Of a stretch of DNA of 64,000 nt, positions 19,569-28,374 are shown in pieces. The stretch spans positions 1-64,000 of the forward strand of contig JAEEON010000026.1 of the NCBI GenBank assembly GCA_016284305.1, read 5' to 3'. This DNA comes from Bacteroidales bacterium. GTDB taxonomy: Bacteria; Bacteroidota; Bacteroidia; Bacteroidales; F082. The notes under the pieces were generated by a model. It made no database searches. It was given only the letters and a program-made list of their open reading frames with translations, and had not been told where the DNA came from. A program made the translations under genes and the position numbers. The first letter of the stretch is position 1. Each line of letters starts with the position of its first letter.

Positions 19569-19576
19569 TAATTTTG
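19569..19576 (+). promoter_or_regulatory. -7 box of the YpfJ-type gene
   Basis: TAATTTTG lies 26 bases upstream of ATG 19602. An identical TAATTTTG occurs 25 bases earlier (19544-19551); its TTTG end (19548-19551) falls near the expected -33 position, 17 bases from the -7 box. Confidence 0.55.
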
Positions 19577-19601
19577 TAGGACATTTCAAAAACATCAAAC
19601 C

Positions 19602-20462
19602 ATGAGATTAGACGGACGTAGAGAAAGTACGAATGTGGAAGACCGCCGCGGAAGGGGTGCGGCTACCGCAGTGGGAGGCATCGGCCTCGGTGGATTACTT
19701 ATTTATCTTTTAATCAGCTTATTAGGTGGAGACCCAAGTCAAGTAATGCAGACGCAGACCCAGCAAACGGAATACACCCAAGGGCAAGACTACAGCGAGG
19801 TCGATAAGGAGCTGATGCAGTTCAGCAAGCAAATCTTGGCTGGCACCGAAGACGTATGGACCAGCGAGTTCAGAAAGTATGGAAGGACCTACACTCCACC
19901 CAAGATGGTGGTTTTCGCGGGTTCGGTGAGCACTGGATGCGGCAACGCCACTGCAGACACGGGACCGTTCTACTGCTCGGCTGACCAGACCATCTACCTG
20001 GACCTCGACTTCTTTAAGAGCATGAGGAAACAGATTGGAGCTGACGGTGACTTCGCTTACGCTTACGTCATCGCACACGAGGTTGGCCATCATGTCCAGA
20101 ACCAACTGGGCACCTTGGATGCAGCACACAAGCAAATGGCGCAATACGGCAAAAACAACCCGAAATACAACGAGACCAGCGTGCGCATCGAGCTCCAAGC
20201 CGACTTCTATGCCGGAGTTTGGGCCTACCACGACAACAGGATGTTCAACTCATTGGAGGATGGCGACCTTGAAGAGGCCATCAATGCAGCTCAGAAAATC
20301 GGTGACGACTACCTGCAACGTCAGGCTGGATACCGCCAAGTGCAGTCGGACCTCTTCACCCACGGCACCTCAGCACAACGTATGAGATGGCTGAAAAAAG
20401 GCCTCGCCACGGGTGACCTCTCCCAAGGCGACACCTTCTCGCCCAACTATAACTCGCTGTAA
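19602..20462 (+). CDS. YpfJ-family neutral zinc metallopeptidase
   Basis: This 286-aa protein matches the YpfJ/PF04228 family. A basic N-terminus (RLDGRRESTNVEDRRG) typical of the family precedes one membrane segment (about 22-42). The rest should face the periplasm. The zinc site HEVGHH is at 159-164 and a downstream ELQADFYAG Glu is the likely third ligand. Conserved CGNA and GPFYCSADQTIYLD segments are also present. Its natural substrate is not known. It has its own promoter and converges on lemA with a hairpin between. Confidence 0.93.
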   Translation: MRLDGRRESTNVEDRRGRGAATAVGGIGLGGLLIYLLISLLGGDPSQVMQTQTQQTEYTQGQDYSEVDKELMQFSKQILAGTEDVWTSEFRKYGRTYTPPKMVVFAGSVSTGCGNATADTGPFYCSADQTIYLDLDFFKSMRKQIGADGDFAYAYVIAHEVGHHVQNQLGTLDAAHKQMAQYGKNNPKYNETSVRIELQADFYAGVWAYHDNRMFNSLEDGDLEEAINAAQKIGDDYLQRQAGYRQVQSDLFTHGTSAQRMRWLKKGLATGDLSQGDTFSPNYNSL

Positions 20463-20469
20463 TCAATTA

Positions 20470-20495
20470 GAGAAGAGAGCAAACGCTCTCTTCTC
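20470..20495. terminator. hairpin between convergent genes
   Basis: An 11-bp perfect stem (20470-20480 with 20485-20495) surrounds the loop AAAC, between the stops of the YpfJ-type gene and lemA. There is no long T-run on either side, so strength is uncertain. Confidence 0.6.
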
Positions 20496-20496
20496 A

Positions 20497-21096
20497 TCAT
20501 TCATTGAACAAATCTTTCACATTCGGAGCTTGTTCGGCACCTTCGGAGGCCTCGAAGTAAGGCATCTTGTCGAAATGGAACATGCCTGCAATGATGTTGG
20601 CCGGGAAACGACGCACGGTCTGATTGTACTCCCTGGCTTTCTCATTGAAGTTACGACGAGCGTTGGCGATTTGATTCTCACAACTTTCGATACTCTCCTG
20701 TAAGTTCAGGTAAAGCGTGTTGGCCTTGAGGTCAGGATAGCGTTCCACGATGACGTTGAGGTTAGCCCTCATGGTCTTCATCAATTCGTCCTGGACCTTC
20801 TGGTAGTTGGCCAGCTGTTGGTCGTTGAGGTTCGCCATGTCGAGTGTCGTGGAAGTGGCCTTGGCACGGGCTTCGACGATGTTTTTGAAGGCATCGCCTT
20901 CATAGTCGGAGTACTGTTTGGCAGTAGCGGCCACGTTAGGAATTTGGTCGGCACGCTTCTGGTAAGCAGCTTGCACGTCACCCACAGCCTGTTCCATGGT
21001 CTCCTGCTTGGCGACCAAAGAGTTGTAGATACTGACACCCCAGAACGCAATGGCGCCAAGGATCAGTATGATAAGAAGTAATCCACCTTTTTTCAT
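20497..21096 (-). CDS. lemA: LemA family protein
   Basis: This 199-aa protein has one N-terminal membrane anchor (LLLIILILGAIAFWGVSIYN) and a long helical domain. It carries the LemA pattern YNSLVAKQETMEQAVGDVQA, QIPNVAATAKQY, ERYPDLKANTLYLNLQ and ENQIANARRNFNEKAREYN. LemA proteins are anchored helical bundles in the envelope whose role is poorly defined. The start is 27 bases after the end of the lipoprotein gene on the same strand, so the two are probably co-transcribed. Confidence 0.95.
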   Translation of the reverse strand: MKKGGLLLIILILGAIAFWGVSIYNSLVAKQETMEQAVGDVQAAYQKRADQIPNVAATAKQYSDYEGDAFKNIVEARAKATSTTLDMANLNDQQLANYQKVQDELMKTMRANLNVIVERYPDLKANTLYLNLQESIESCENQIANARRNFNEKAREYNQTVRRFPANIIAGMFHFDKMPYFEASEGAEQAPNVKDLFNE

Positions 21097-21123
21097 GATG
21101 CTTATTGGATTGATTAATATTGT

Positions 21124-21903
21124 TTATTCGTAATATTCATAAAGATAGCGTTGCACATAGAGGCCTTCCAGGAACTCTTCAAACATATAGAACATGTCGA
21201 TGCCCAAAGGTCCATAAGGAGTGCTGACAGGCCATAGGATGGGATTGCCTTGAGCGTCGTACTGTTTGGTAGCGAAGGTCTCGTCAAGGTCGCCATACTC
21301 ATCGTGCTTGGTATAATGGATGGTCATCGGAGTGACGCCATCGGCCTCATAGCTGAAGTCGATAGAAAGGTTCGTCCCCTCGCCTATCCCTTTGAAATGC
21401 GTCACATAACCATATTCGCTGAGCTCGTTCTCAATGAGGACACCCTCAACGGTCTCGGAACTGTGCCTGTCGGCATCGGCAAGGGTAAGCTCAGCAGCAT
21501 CGAAATGCGAATCGACAAACACTTCGGTCGGATAGAGATCGACTTCCTCGAGAGGATCATTGGGGTCGAATCCATCCTCAAACTGGATGAAAAAGAGCGT
21601 GTCGGTCACATGACCGCATGCATCAAACACCAGGGTTCGGCGATCGCCATAGGAGGTGATTTCCTGGGCGATGGAGTCGAGATGCCCGTCAGGAGCGAAA
21701 TAATAATAGGTAGGCTCCCAGATGTTGGCGGTATAGACCTCCTTGACCATCATCTTAACGGCACCTTTAAGATGCATCTTTTCCACAGTATAAGGATTGT
21801 CGCACGATTCTTTCCCATTCGTAGAAGATGCAGGCTGCTGGTTATGACAGGACTGGAAGCCTATGATCATGAGGCATAGAATTATACAATGTAGTGCTTT
21901 CAT
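21124..21903 (-). CDS. predicted lipoprotein, unknown function
   Basis: I chose ATG 21903 over the in-frame ATG at 21930 because it gives a clean lipoprotein signal, MKALHCIILCLMIIGFQSC, with Cys19 lipidated. The mature part (about 240 aa) has repeated short strands of the kind seen in YD/RHS-like or DUF4595-type beta repeats (YYFAPDGHLDSIAQE, LVFDACGHVTD, FSYEADGVTPM, KQYDAQGNPI). These X-D-x-x-G-x turns suggest a small beta-sheet protein. I cannot name a family with confidence. It lies upstream of lemA and is likely in one transcript with it. Confidence 0.75.
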   Translation of the reverse strand: MKALHCIILCLMIIGFQSCHNQQPASSTNGKESCDNPYTVEKMHLKGAVKMMVKEVYTANIWEPTYYYFAPDGHLDSIAQEITSYGDRRTLVFDACGHVTDTLFFIQFEDGFDPNDPLEEVDLYPTEVFVDSHFDAAELTLADADRHSSETVEGVLIENELSEYGYVTHFKGIGEGTNLSIDFSYEADGVTPMTIHYTKHDEYGDLDETFATKQYDAQGNPILWPVSTPYGPLGIDMFYMFEEFLEGLYVQRYLYEYYE

Positions 21904-21947
21904 TTCGATATCTGTAGAATTTTTAGGCAAAGAAACGAATTTTTTTC

Positions 21948-21955
21948 TATTTTTG
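21948..21955 (+). promoter_or_regulatory. -7 box of the ricT-gldH-ponA-obg unit
   Basis: TATTTTTG lies 27 bases upstream of ATG 21983. Confidence 0.55.
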
Positions 21956-21982
21956 CAGGTTTAAACAAGAAAAAAATCACAA

Positions 21983-23113
21983 ATGTCAGAAGATAACTAT
22001 AAGAACAGAGCCATTGAATCGAAACCGAGTTTGAAAGATCCGGTTTTCAATCGCGGATGTTGCAAATTCCGTGGAGAGTACGCTCCGGGGCAGAAAGTGC
22101 TTAACCGAAGCGGAAGCAAGATGAACGAGTTCAACTGGATGAAGGACTATGAGGGTGTCGCCATGGAGGGGGCACCACGCATTGCCGAGGTACGGTTCAA
22201 GAACGACCATAAAGACTTTTACCTCTATCCCGAGGACCTCGACCTACAAGAGGGTGAATTGGTGGCTGTAGAGGCTGCCATCGGACATGACATCGGCATC
22301 GTCACCCTGGTGGGTCCCCTTGCTGAACGGCAGATGCACCGCAAGAGATACCGCACCCCCATCGAGGAGATGAAAAAGGTTTATCGTCGGGCGAGAGCCA
22401 ACGATGTGGAGAAATGGCTATCAGCTATCGCATTGGAAGACAGTACCTTATATCGCACTCGCACCATCGCCGAGAACTTAGGACTGGAGATGAAGCTGAA
22501 CGACATCGAATACCAAGGCGACAAGACCAAGGCCATTTTCTATTACACTGCCGATGGTCGTGTTGACTTCCGAGAGTTGATCAAGAAGCTGGCAGAAGAG
22601 TTCCATGTGCGCATCGAGATGCGCCAGATCGGAGTACGCCAGGAGTCGGCCAAGTTAGGCGGTCTGGGTTCCTGCGGGCGCGAACTGTGCTGTGCCTCCT
22701 GGATCAGCGACTTCCAATCGGTGACCACCAACGTGGCAAGGGTGCAGCAACTCTCCCCCAACCCTCAGAAGCTGGCCGGACAGTGCGGCAAGCTGAAATG
22801 CTGCCTCAACTTCGAATACGAGGCCTACGTCGATGCACTGAAAAACTTCTCCGATCCCAACATCGTGCTGAAGTTCAAGAACGGCGACGCCGTGCACCAG
22901 AAGAACGACGTCTTCAAAGGCATCATGTGGTATTCTTACACCACCGACAAAAGTAACATCATGGCCATCCCCGTGGACAAGGTGAAGGAGATCATCGAGA
23001 AGAACAAGAAAGGCGAGAAGCCCGAGAAACTTGAAGACTACGCCATCACCATGGAGCAGCATACCAATACCAATGAGGGGTATAGTGAGGGAGACTTGAA
23101 GAAGTTGGAGTAA
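21983..23113 (+). CDS. ricT: PSP1-domain protein RicT (YaaT-like)
   Basis: This 376-aa cytoplasmic protein matches the PSP1/RicT family. Conserved Cys clusters CGRELCC and CGKLKCC (about residues 232-275) fit the Fe-S-binding motif known in Bacillus RicT. The N-terminal GCCKF and C-terminal charged tail are usual for the Bacteroidota version. In Bacillus, RicT acts with RicA and RicF in RNA processing with RNase Y; neither partner is in this window. It leads a likely operon with gldH, ponA and obg, with 27 bases to gldH. Confidence 0.92.
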   Translation: MSEDNYKNRAIESKPSLKDPVFNRGCCKFRGEYAPGQKVLNRSGSKMNEFNWMKDYEGVAMEGAPRIAEVRFKNDHKDFYLYPEDLDLQEGELVAVEAAIGHDIGIVTLVGPLAERQMHRKRYRTPIEEMKKVYRRARANDVEKWLSAIALEDSTLYRTRTIAENLGLEMKLNDIEYQGDKTKAIFYYTADGRVDFRELIKKLAEEFHVRIEMRQIGVRQESAKLGGLGSCGRELCCASWISDFQSVTTNVARVQQLSPNPQKLAGQCGKLKCCLNFEYEAYVDALKNFSDPNIVLKFKNGDAVHQKNDVFKGIMWYSYTTDKSNIMAIPVDKVKEIIEKNKKGEKPEKLEDYAITMEQHTNTNEGYSEGDLKKLE

Positions 23114-23115
23114 GG

Positions 23116-23147
23116 GAAGGTGAAAGGTGAAAATTGAAAGATGAAAG
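23116..23147 (+). repeat. 7-bp periodic tract (GAAAGGT/GAAAGAT)n, overlapping the gldH start
   Basis: Imperfect copies of a G-A-rich 7-mer run from the ricT stop into the first codons of gldH. The gldH ATG at 23141 is part of the tract. Confidence 0.75.
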
Positions 23148-23620
23148 AGATGAGACGAATTAATTTGGTGAGGTTAGGGGGAGTGATTTTGATGATGCTC
23201 ATGGCAGGTTGTGGGCAGCAGGGGTTTGAGCAGCGTGTGGTGATTCCGGAGGCATCTTGGGAAGTCAGCAACCGCATTCCCTTCGACGTGACTGTCAACG
23301 ACACCCTGGGAATCTATGCTTTCGGCCTCGAGCTGCGACATATGGAGAACTACCGTTACAGCAACCTCTACGTGTTCCTTCACACGACCATGCCTAACGA
23401 CAACGTGACGCATGACACCATCCAATGCCTGCTGGCCACCCCAGAAGGACAATGGCTTGGCAAAGGCAGCGGGAGCATGAGAGACGTGAAAGTGATGCTG
23501 AACCCCAACCTGCGTTTCCCGCTGGAAGGCACCTATCACTTTGAAATCGAGCAGGCCATGCGCGAACCTGTGCTGAAAGGCATCTCCGACATCGGACTAT
23601 TTATTGAGAAACAACCCTAA
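23141..23620 (+). CDS. gldH: gliding motility lipoprotein GldH
   Basis: This 159-aa lipoprotein has a signal peptide ending LMMLMAGC (Cys24 lipidated). The body VVIPEASWEVSNRIPFDV, LRHMENYRYSNLYVFLHT and HFEIEQAMREPVLKGISDIG matches the GldH family. GldH is required for gliding in Flavobacterium; in non-gliding Bacteroidales it is kept, often beside ponA as here, and its role is unclear. ATG 23150 is an alternative start. It is 12 bases upstream of ponA and probably translated from the same transcript. Confidence 0.93.
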   Translation: MKEMRRINLVRLGGVILMMLMAGCGQQGFEQRVVIPEASWEVSNRIPFDVTVNDTLGIYAFGLELRHMENYRYSNLYVFLHTTMPNDNVTHDTIQCLLATPEGQWLGKGSGSMRDVKVMLNPNLRFPLEGTYHFEIEQAMREPVLKGISDIGLFIEKQP

Positions 23621-23632
23621 AAAACGATAATT

Positions 23633-25891
23633 ATGCAAGTCAAGAACAAGAAACAGTCGAAGAGCAACGACGGGCGGAAGGCAGTGCGCGTGTTATGGAC
23701 CATCTTCGGGATCGGCATCGCCTGCATCATTTTGTTTTTCTTCCTCGTTGCGAAAGGCTTGTTCGGGACCATGCCCACCTTTGAAGAGCTGGAGAATCCC
23801 CAGACCAACTTGGCCACAGAGATCATCTCATGCGACGGCAAGGTATTGGGCACTTATTATATCGAAAACCGTTCCAACGTGTATTACAGCGACCTGTCGC
23901 CCTATCTGCCCCAGGCGCTCATCAGCGTGGAGGACGAGCGTTTCGAGCAACACTCGGGCATCGACAGCAAGTCACTGTTTCGTGTGGCTTTTGGCGTGTT
24001 GACAGGCAAGAAGCGCGGCGGCGGCAGTACCATCACCCAACAGCTGGCCAAGAACCTGTTCCCCCGCGACGAGAACCTGAGTACCTTGAAACTGGTGATC
24101 CGTAAGTTCCAAGAGTGGATCACGGCCACCAAGCTGGAGTACAACTACTCGAAAGAGGAGATCGTTGCCATGTACCTCAACACGGTGGCCTTCGGGCACA
24201 ATGCTTTCGGCATCCGTTCGGCAGCCAAGACCTTTTTCGACAAGACACCGAAAGAACTCAACATCGAAGAGGCAGCGCTCATGGCGGGCGTCGTCAACGC
24301 CCCTACCCGATTCAGCCCCGTGCGTAACCCGGAGAATGCCCTCAACCGCCGTAACATCGTGCTCAAGAGCATGGAGAAAAACGGCTTCCTCACCCCTGAA
24401 CAGTACGACTCCATTTCGCAAATCCCAATCGACATGTCGCACTTTGGGGTGATGGACCACAACACGGGCCAAGCCACCTATTTCCGCGAGTATCTCCGCA
24501 AGGAACTCACCGAATGGGCCAAGCAACACACCCGTGCCGACGGAAAGCCGTACAACATCTACCGCGATGGACTGAAGATCTACACCACCATCGACTCGCG
24601 GATGCAACGCTATGCCGAAGAGGCCGTCAGAGAGTTCATGAGCAAGGAACTCCAACCCCTGTTCTTCAAACACTGGCAAGGACATAAGAACGCGCCTTTC
24701 TCGCTGAACGACAAGGACAAGATCGACAATATCATCGAGACCTCGATGAAACGCAGTGACCGCTACCGTGAGCTGAAAAACGAGGGCATGCCCTACGACT
24801 CCATCGTGGCCGTGTTCAACACTCCAGTGGAGATGCAACTCTTCTCCTGGGATGGTCCCATCGACACTGTGATGACCCCCATGGACTCCATCCGTTACTA
24901 CAAATGGTTCTTGCAGAGCAGCTTGGTCTCCATCGAGTCGCGTACTGGCCATGTGAAAGCCTATGTCGGCGGCATCGACTTCCAGTATTTCAAATACGAC
25001 CATGTGACCCAGGCCCAACGACAAGTGGGCTCCACCTTCAAGCCATTCCTCTATGCCCTGGCCATGCAGGAAGGCGAATACACCCCTTGTACCAAGATTC
25101 CCAACATCCCCTATAACATCCAGTTGGAGAACGGCGACTTCTGGTCACCGAAGAACGCTGGAAAGCACGTCAACGAGGAAATCACTTTGAAATATGCCTT
25201 GGCTCAGTCGAACAACTGGATCTCGGCTTATCTGATGAACCGTTTCGGTCCCCAGGCCGTCATCAGCATGGCACGCCGGATGGGTGTCGAGTCACCCATC
25301 GACCCGGTGCCTTCGATCTGCCTCGGCGTCTGCGACTTGAAGCTCATCGAGATGGTGGGAGCCATGAGCACCTTCGCAAACCAAGGCGTCTATATCAAGC
25401 CCATGTTCATCACCAAGATCGAAGACAAGAATGGCAACGTCATCCAACGTTTCTCGCCTGAAGAGAACGAAGCCATGAGCGAGGTGACCGCCTATAAGAT
25501 GATCGAGTTGATGAAGGGTGTGGTTCAGAGTGGTACTGGTGGACGTCTGCGGTTCATGTACAACCTCAACAACCCCATCGCAGGCAAGACCGGCACCACG
25601 CAAAACCAGAGCGATGGTTACTTCATGGGCATCACTCCCGACCTGACCACTGGTGTCTGGGTAGGTGCAGAAGACCGTAGCGTACATTTCAGAAGCACCT
25701 CGTTGGGACAAGGTTCGCATACTGCTTTGCCCATCTGGGCATTGTATATGAAGAAAGTTTATGCCGACCCCACGCTCAATGTCAGCAAGGGTGACTTCCC
25801 CAAACCTGTCGCACCCGATGTCGATCTGAACTTCGACTGTGGCAAGGAAGACAGGGATTATGATGCTGTTGAATACATTGATGTATTCTAA
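23633..25891 (+). CDS. ponA: penicillin-binding protein 1A (glycosyltransferase/transpeptidase)
   Basis: This 752-aa bifunctional enzyme polymerises and cross-links peptidoglycan in the periplasm. One membrane anchor lies at about 20-45. The GT51 domain has EDERFEQHSGID and GGSTITQQLAKNLF. The transpeptidase domain has the active-site Ser in STFK (GSTFKPFLYALAMQEG), SNN (AQSNNW) and KTGT (AGKTGTTQNQSDG). All three penicillin-binding motifs are intact. Length is normal. It follows gldH by 12 bases and precedes obg by 38. Confidence 0.97.
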   Translation: MQVKNKKQSKSNDGRKAVRVLWTIFGIGIACIILFFFLVAKGLFGTMPTFEELENPQTNLATEIISCDGKVLGTYYIENRSNVYYSDLSPYLPQALISVEDERFEQHSGIDSKSLFRVAFGVLTGKKRGGGSTITQQLAKNLFPRDENLSTLKLVIRKFQEWITATKLEYNYSKEEIVAMYLNTVAFGHNAFGIRSAAKTFFDKTPKELNIEEAALMAGVVNAPTRFSPVRNPENALNRRNIVLKSMEKNGFLTPEQYDSISQIPIDMSHFGVMDHNTGQATYFREYLRKELTEWAKQHTRADGKPYNIYRDGLKIYTTIDSRMQRYAEEAVREFMSKELQPLFFKHWQGHKNAPFSLNDKDKIDNIIETSMKRSDRYRELKNEGMPYDSIVAVFNTPVEMQLFSWDGPIDTVMTPMDSIRYYKWFLQSSLVSIESRTGHVKAYVGGIDFQYFKYDHVTQAQRQVGSTFKPFLYALAMQEGEYTPCTKIPNIPYNIQLENGDFWSPKNAGKHVNEEITLKYALAQSNNWISAYLMNRFGPQAVISMARRMGVESPIDPVPSICLGVCDLKLIEMVGAMSTFANQGVYIKPMFITKIEDKNGNVIQRFSPEENEAMSEVTAYKMIELMKGVVQSGTGGRLRFMYNLNNPIAGKTGTTQNQSDGYFMGITPDLTTGVWVGAEDRSVHFRSTSLGQGSHTALPIWALYMKKVYADPTLNVSKGDFPKPVAPDVDLNFDCGKEDRDYDAVEYIDVF

Positions 25892-25929
25892 ATTATTGAC
25901 TAACAATAAAATAAAGAAAGGCGACTATC

Positions 25930-26931
25930 GTGGCGAGTTCCAATTTTGTTGACTATGTGAAGATTTATTGCCGTTCGGGAAAGGGCGGTGCCGGCTCCAT
26001 GCATTTCCGCAGGGAGAAATACATCCCCAAAGGGGGGCCTGACGGAGGTGATGGAGGCCGTGGAGGTGATATCATCCTGCGTGGCAATGCCCAGATGTGG
26101 ACGTTGTTGCATCTTCGTTACACCAAACACCTGATGGCCGAGGACGGTGTTCCTGGAGGGAGCAACCAGCTGACAGGTGCAGCAGGCAAAGACGTCTATA
26201 TCGACGTCCCGTTGGGCACAGTGGCTTACGAGGCAGAGACCCGTAAGATGTTAGGCGAGATCACCGAGGACAAGCAGACCATCGTGCTTTTGAAAGGCGG
26301 TCGTGGAGGCAAGGGCAATGCCTTTTTCAAGTCGGCCACCATGCAGGCGCCCAAGTTCTCGCAGCCTGGCGAGCCCTCGCAAGAATCGTGGATCATCCTG
26401 GAACTGAAGCTGTTGGCCGATGTGGGTCTGGTGGGCTTCCCCAATGCGGGCAAGTCAACCTTGCTCTCGGTGGTTTCAGCGGCAAAGCCTGAGATTGCCG
26501 ATTACCCCTTCACTACCCTGGTACCCAACTTAGGCATCGTGAGTTATTATGACAACCGTTCTTTCGTCATGGCCGACATCCCCGGCATCATCGAAGGCGC
26601 AGCGGAGGGCAAAGGATTGGGCACCCGTTTCCTGCGCCACATCGAACGCAACTCCACCCTACTCTTCATGGTGCCTGCCGACAGCGATGACGTCAAGGGA
26701 AGTTACGACATCTTGCTCAACGAGCTGAAGAAATACAACCCCGAGCTGCTCGACAAAGACCGGCTGTTGGCCATCACCAAATGCGATCTGGCCGACGAGG
26801 ACAAAATCAAGGAAATCAAGAAACATCTCCCAAAGAAAGTTCCACACGTTTTCATCTGTTCACTCACTGGCCAAGGAATTCAAGAGCTGAAGGACTTGAT
26901 TTGGCTCACGCTGAATAAAGGGGAAATTTAG
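25930..26931 (+). CDS. obg: GTPase ObgE
   Basis: This 333-aa GTPase acts in ribosome assembly and stress control. It has the glycine-rich Obg fold ([35 protein letters not shown]) followed by a G domain with [25 protein letters not shown] and TKCDLADE. Translation must start at GTG 25930, because that gives the family N-terminus ([13 protein letters not shown]) and no ATG is placed suitably. It lacks the C-terminal OCT domain, as is common for short Obg proteins. It belongs to the ricT-ponA unit. Confidence 0.96.
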   Translation: MASSNFVDYVKIYCRSGKGGAGSMHFRREKYIPKGGPDGGDGGRGGDIILRGNAQMWTLLHLRYTKHLMAEDGVPGGSNQLTGAAGKDVYIDVPLGTVAYEAETRKMLGEITEDKQTIVLLKGGRGGKGNAFFKSATMQAPKFSQPGEPSQESWIILELKLLADVGLVGFPNAGKSTLLSVVSAAKPEIADYPFTTLVPNLGIVSYYDNRSFVMADIPGIIEGAAEGKGLGTRFLRHIERNSTLLFMVPADSDDVKGSYDILLNELKKYNPELLDKDRLLAITKCDLADEDKIKEIKKHLPKKVPHVFICSLTGQGIQELKDLIWLTLNKGEI

Positions 26932-26951
26932 AATTTAGAATTTAGAATTTA
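26930..26951 (+). repeat. 7-bp periodic tract (GAATTTA)n between obg and the PAP2 gene
   Basis: Three copies of the 7-mer begin in the obg stop codon and run to four bases before ATG 26955. Confidence 0.8.
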
Positions 26952-26954
26952 AAG

Positions 26955-27548
26955 ATGCAGGGGTTGGAGGCTTTTGATTCGCGGCTGTTTCTATGGCTCA
27001 ATGGGTTACACACTGACTGGTTGGACTCAGTGATGATTGCCGTGACCAAGATGTGGGTTTGGATTCCGCTCTATGCCTTGCTATTGTATTTAGTCATCAA
27101 GCAATACGGCAAGCGAAGCTTGTGGGTGTTGTTGGCGGTAGGGGTCGTGATTCTCTGTTCCGACCAACTCTCGGCCCATGTGTGCAAGCCGCTGTTTCAC
27201 CGGCTGAGACCATGTTACAGCCCCGATCTAGAGGGGCTGATTCACCTGCCCAATGGCTTGGCGGGTGGACGTTATGGTTTTGTCTCCTCCCATGCCGCCA
27301 ACACCTTTGCGGTAGCTGCTTTTCTAACGGCTGCCCTTCGGCAACGTTACCGTGGTATTGGGTGGCTGTTATTTGCTTGGGCCTTCATCTCGAGTTACAG
27401 TCGGATTTACATCGGGGTACACTACCCTGGCGACATCCTTGCCGGTGCCGCGTTGGGAATTCTTATCGGATTGATTATCTGGAAGTTATTTACCTTAATC
27501 TTCAAAAACAACTTGAATCGTAGAGCGGATCTCGATACCCCAAAGTGA
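26955..27548 (+). CDS. PAP2-family membrane phosphatase
   Basis: This 197-aa membrane protein carries the three PAP2 motifs: KPLFHRLRP, SSHAANT (usual form PSGH) and SRIYIGVHYPGD. About five membrane segments are visible. Family members remove phosphate from lipid pyrophosphates such as undecaprenyl-PP or from lipid A; which one cannot be told here. Placement after ponA and obg would suit undecaprenyl-phosphate recycling (inference). The last 54 bases overlap the 3' end of the convergent SAM-hydrolase-like gene. Confidence 0.9.
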   Translation: MQGLEAFDSRLFLWLNGLHTDWLDSVMIAVTKMWVWIPLYALLLYLVIKQYGKRSLWVLLAVGVVILCSDQLSAHVCKPLFHRLRPCYSPDLEGLIHLPNGLAGGRYGFVSSHAANTFAVAAFLTAALRQRYRGIGWLLFAWAFISSYSRIYIGVHYPGDILAGAALGILIGLIIWKLFTLIFKNNLNRRADLDTPK

Positions 27549-28277
27549 GGCCATCTTGGCATGGTTGAGGGCGATTTCGAGGTAGCCATGGGTACCAAAG
27601 AGAGCCACGGGGTCGAGATGTTCGACGTCGTCGTAGCTCTCCGAGATTTCGTCGATGATATAGAGGTCGCCTTTGACTTTGATGAGGAAGTCGCGCCCAC
27701 GGCCAACTTCCATAAACAGTTTCTTGGAAATGTTGGTGATGAGGTTTTCGTAGGAGTCGATATGGATGACGATGCCTTCGATGATGTTGTTTTTGACGGT
27801 AGCGCAGAAGGAGCCTCCGTCGTTGAGGCGTTCGCGTCGAGCTCCGATATTGGAGAGGGGTTCGCCTTTAGCGATCATGACGGCGACTTTGGCGAAGCGG
27901 TCGCGGGTGCTGAAGGTGAAGAAGTCGGTGTCTTGTTCCACATCGATAAACACTGCTTCTTCGTAATCACCATCGAGGATATGGCTGAAGATGCCGTTGT
28001 CGGTGGAGATGAAATACTGTCCATGGGCTTTCACGACCACATGGGGGTTGACATCCGACTCGATGGTCTCGACGGCGATGATGTGAATGGTGCCAGCGGG
28101 GAAATTCTGGTAGCAGTTGCGGAGGGTAAAGCCAGCCTCGGCGATGTTGAACGGGGTGATGTCGTGTGTGATGTCAACGATGGTGGCGTTAGGCATTTGG
28201 GAAAGAATGACACCTTTCACCGCTGCGCAATAATAGTCAGAGGTGCCCCAGTCGCTTGTCAAGGTGATAATAGCCAT
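27495..28277 (-). CDS. SAM hydroxide adenosyltransferase (DUF62 family)
   Basis: This 260-aa enzyme belongs to the PF01887 family, which splits S-adenosylmethionine with water to adenosine and methionine; fluorinases and chlorinases are distant members. The N-terminal ITLTSDWGTSDYYCAAVKG, VDITHDITPFNI, TDNGIFSHIL, and C-terminal IDSYENLITNI segments match. Length is normal. It has its own promoter, divergent from phoH. Why bacteria hydrolyse SAM this way is not settled. Its 3' end overlaps the PAP2 gene by 54 bases. Confidence 0.93.
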   Translation of the reverse strand: MAIITLTSDWGTSDYYCAAVKGVILSQMPNATIVDITHDITPFNIAEAGFTLRNCYQNFPAGTIHIIAVETIESDVNPHVVVKAHGQYFISTDNGIFSHILDGDYEEAVFIDVEQDTDFFTFSTRDRFAKVAVMIAKGEPLSNIGARRERLNDGGSFCATVKNNIIEGIVIHIDSYENLITNISKKLFMEVGRGRDFLIKVKGDLYIIDEISESYDDVEHLDPVALFGTHGYLEIALNHAKMASLWGIEIRSTIQVVFED

Positions 28278-28303
28278 CCCGCCGAGAAAAATAATTACGA
28301 TTG

Positions 28304-28311
28304 CAAAGATA
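28304..28311 (-). promoter_or_regulatory. -7 box of the SAM-hydrolase gene
   Basis: The minus strand reads TATCTTTG 26 bases before ATG 28277. Confidence 0.6.
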
Positions 28312-28347
28312 ACACTAAATCTGGAAAAAAGAAAAAAAACAATTCAT

Positions 28348-28355
28348 TACCTTTG
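28348..28355 (+). promoter_or_regulatory. -7 box of the phoH unit
   Basis: TACCTTTG lies 19 bases before ATG 28375. This placement rules out the longer frame that opens at 28243, because that start would be upstream of transcription. Confidence 0.65.
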
Positions 28356-28374
28356 CAAAAATTTACGAACAAAA

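Noticed and set aside
28243-28374. Longer N-terminus for PhoH (start 28243)
   Set aside because: The promoter box at 28348-28355 and the family N-terminus place the start at 28375.
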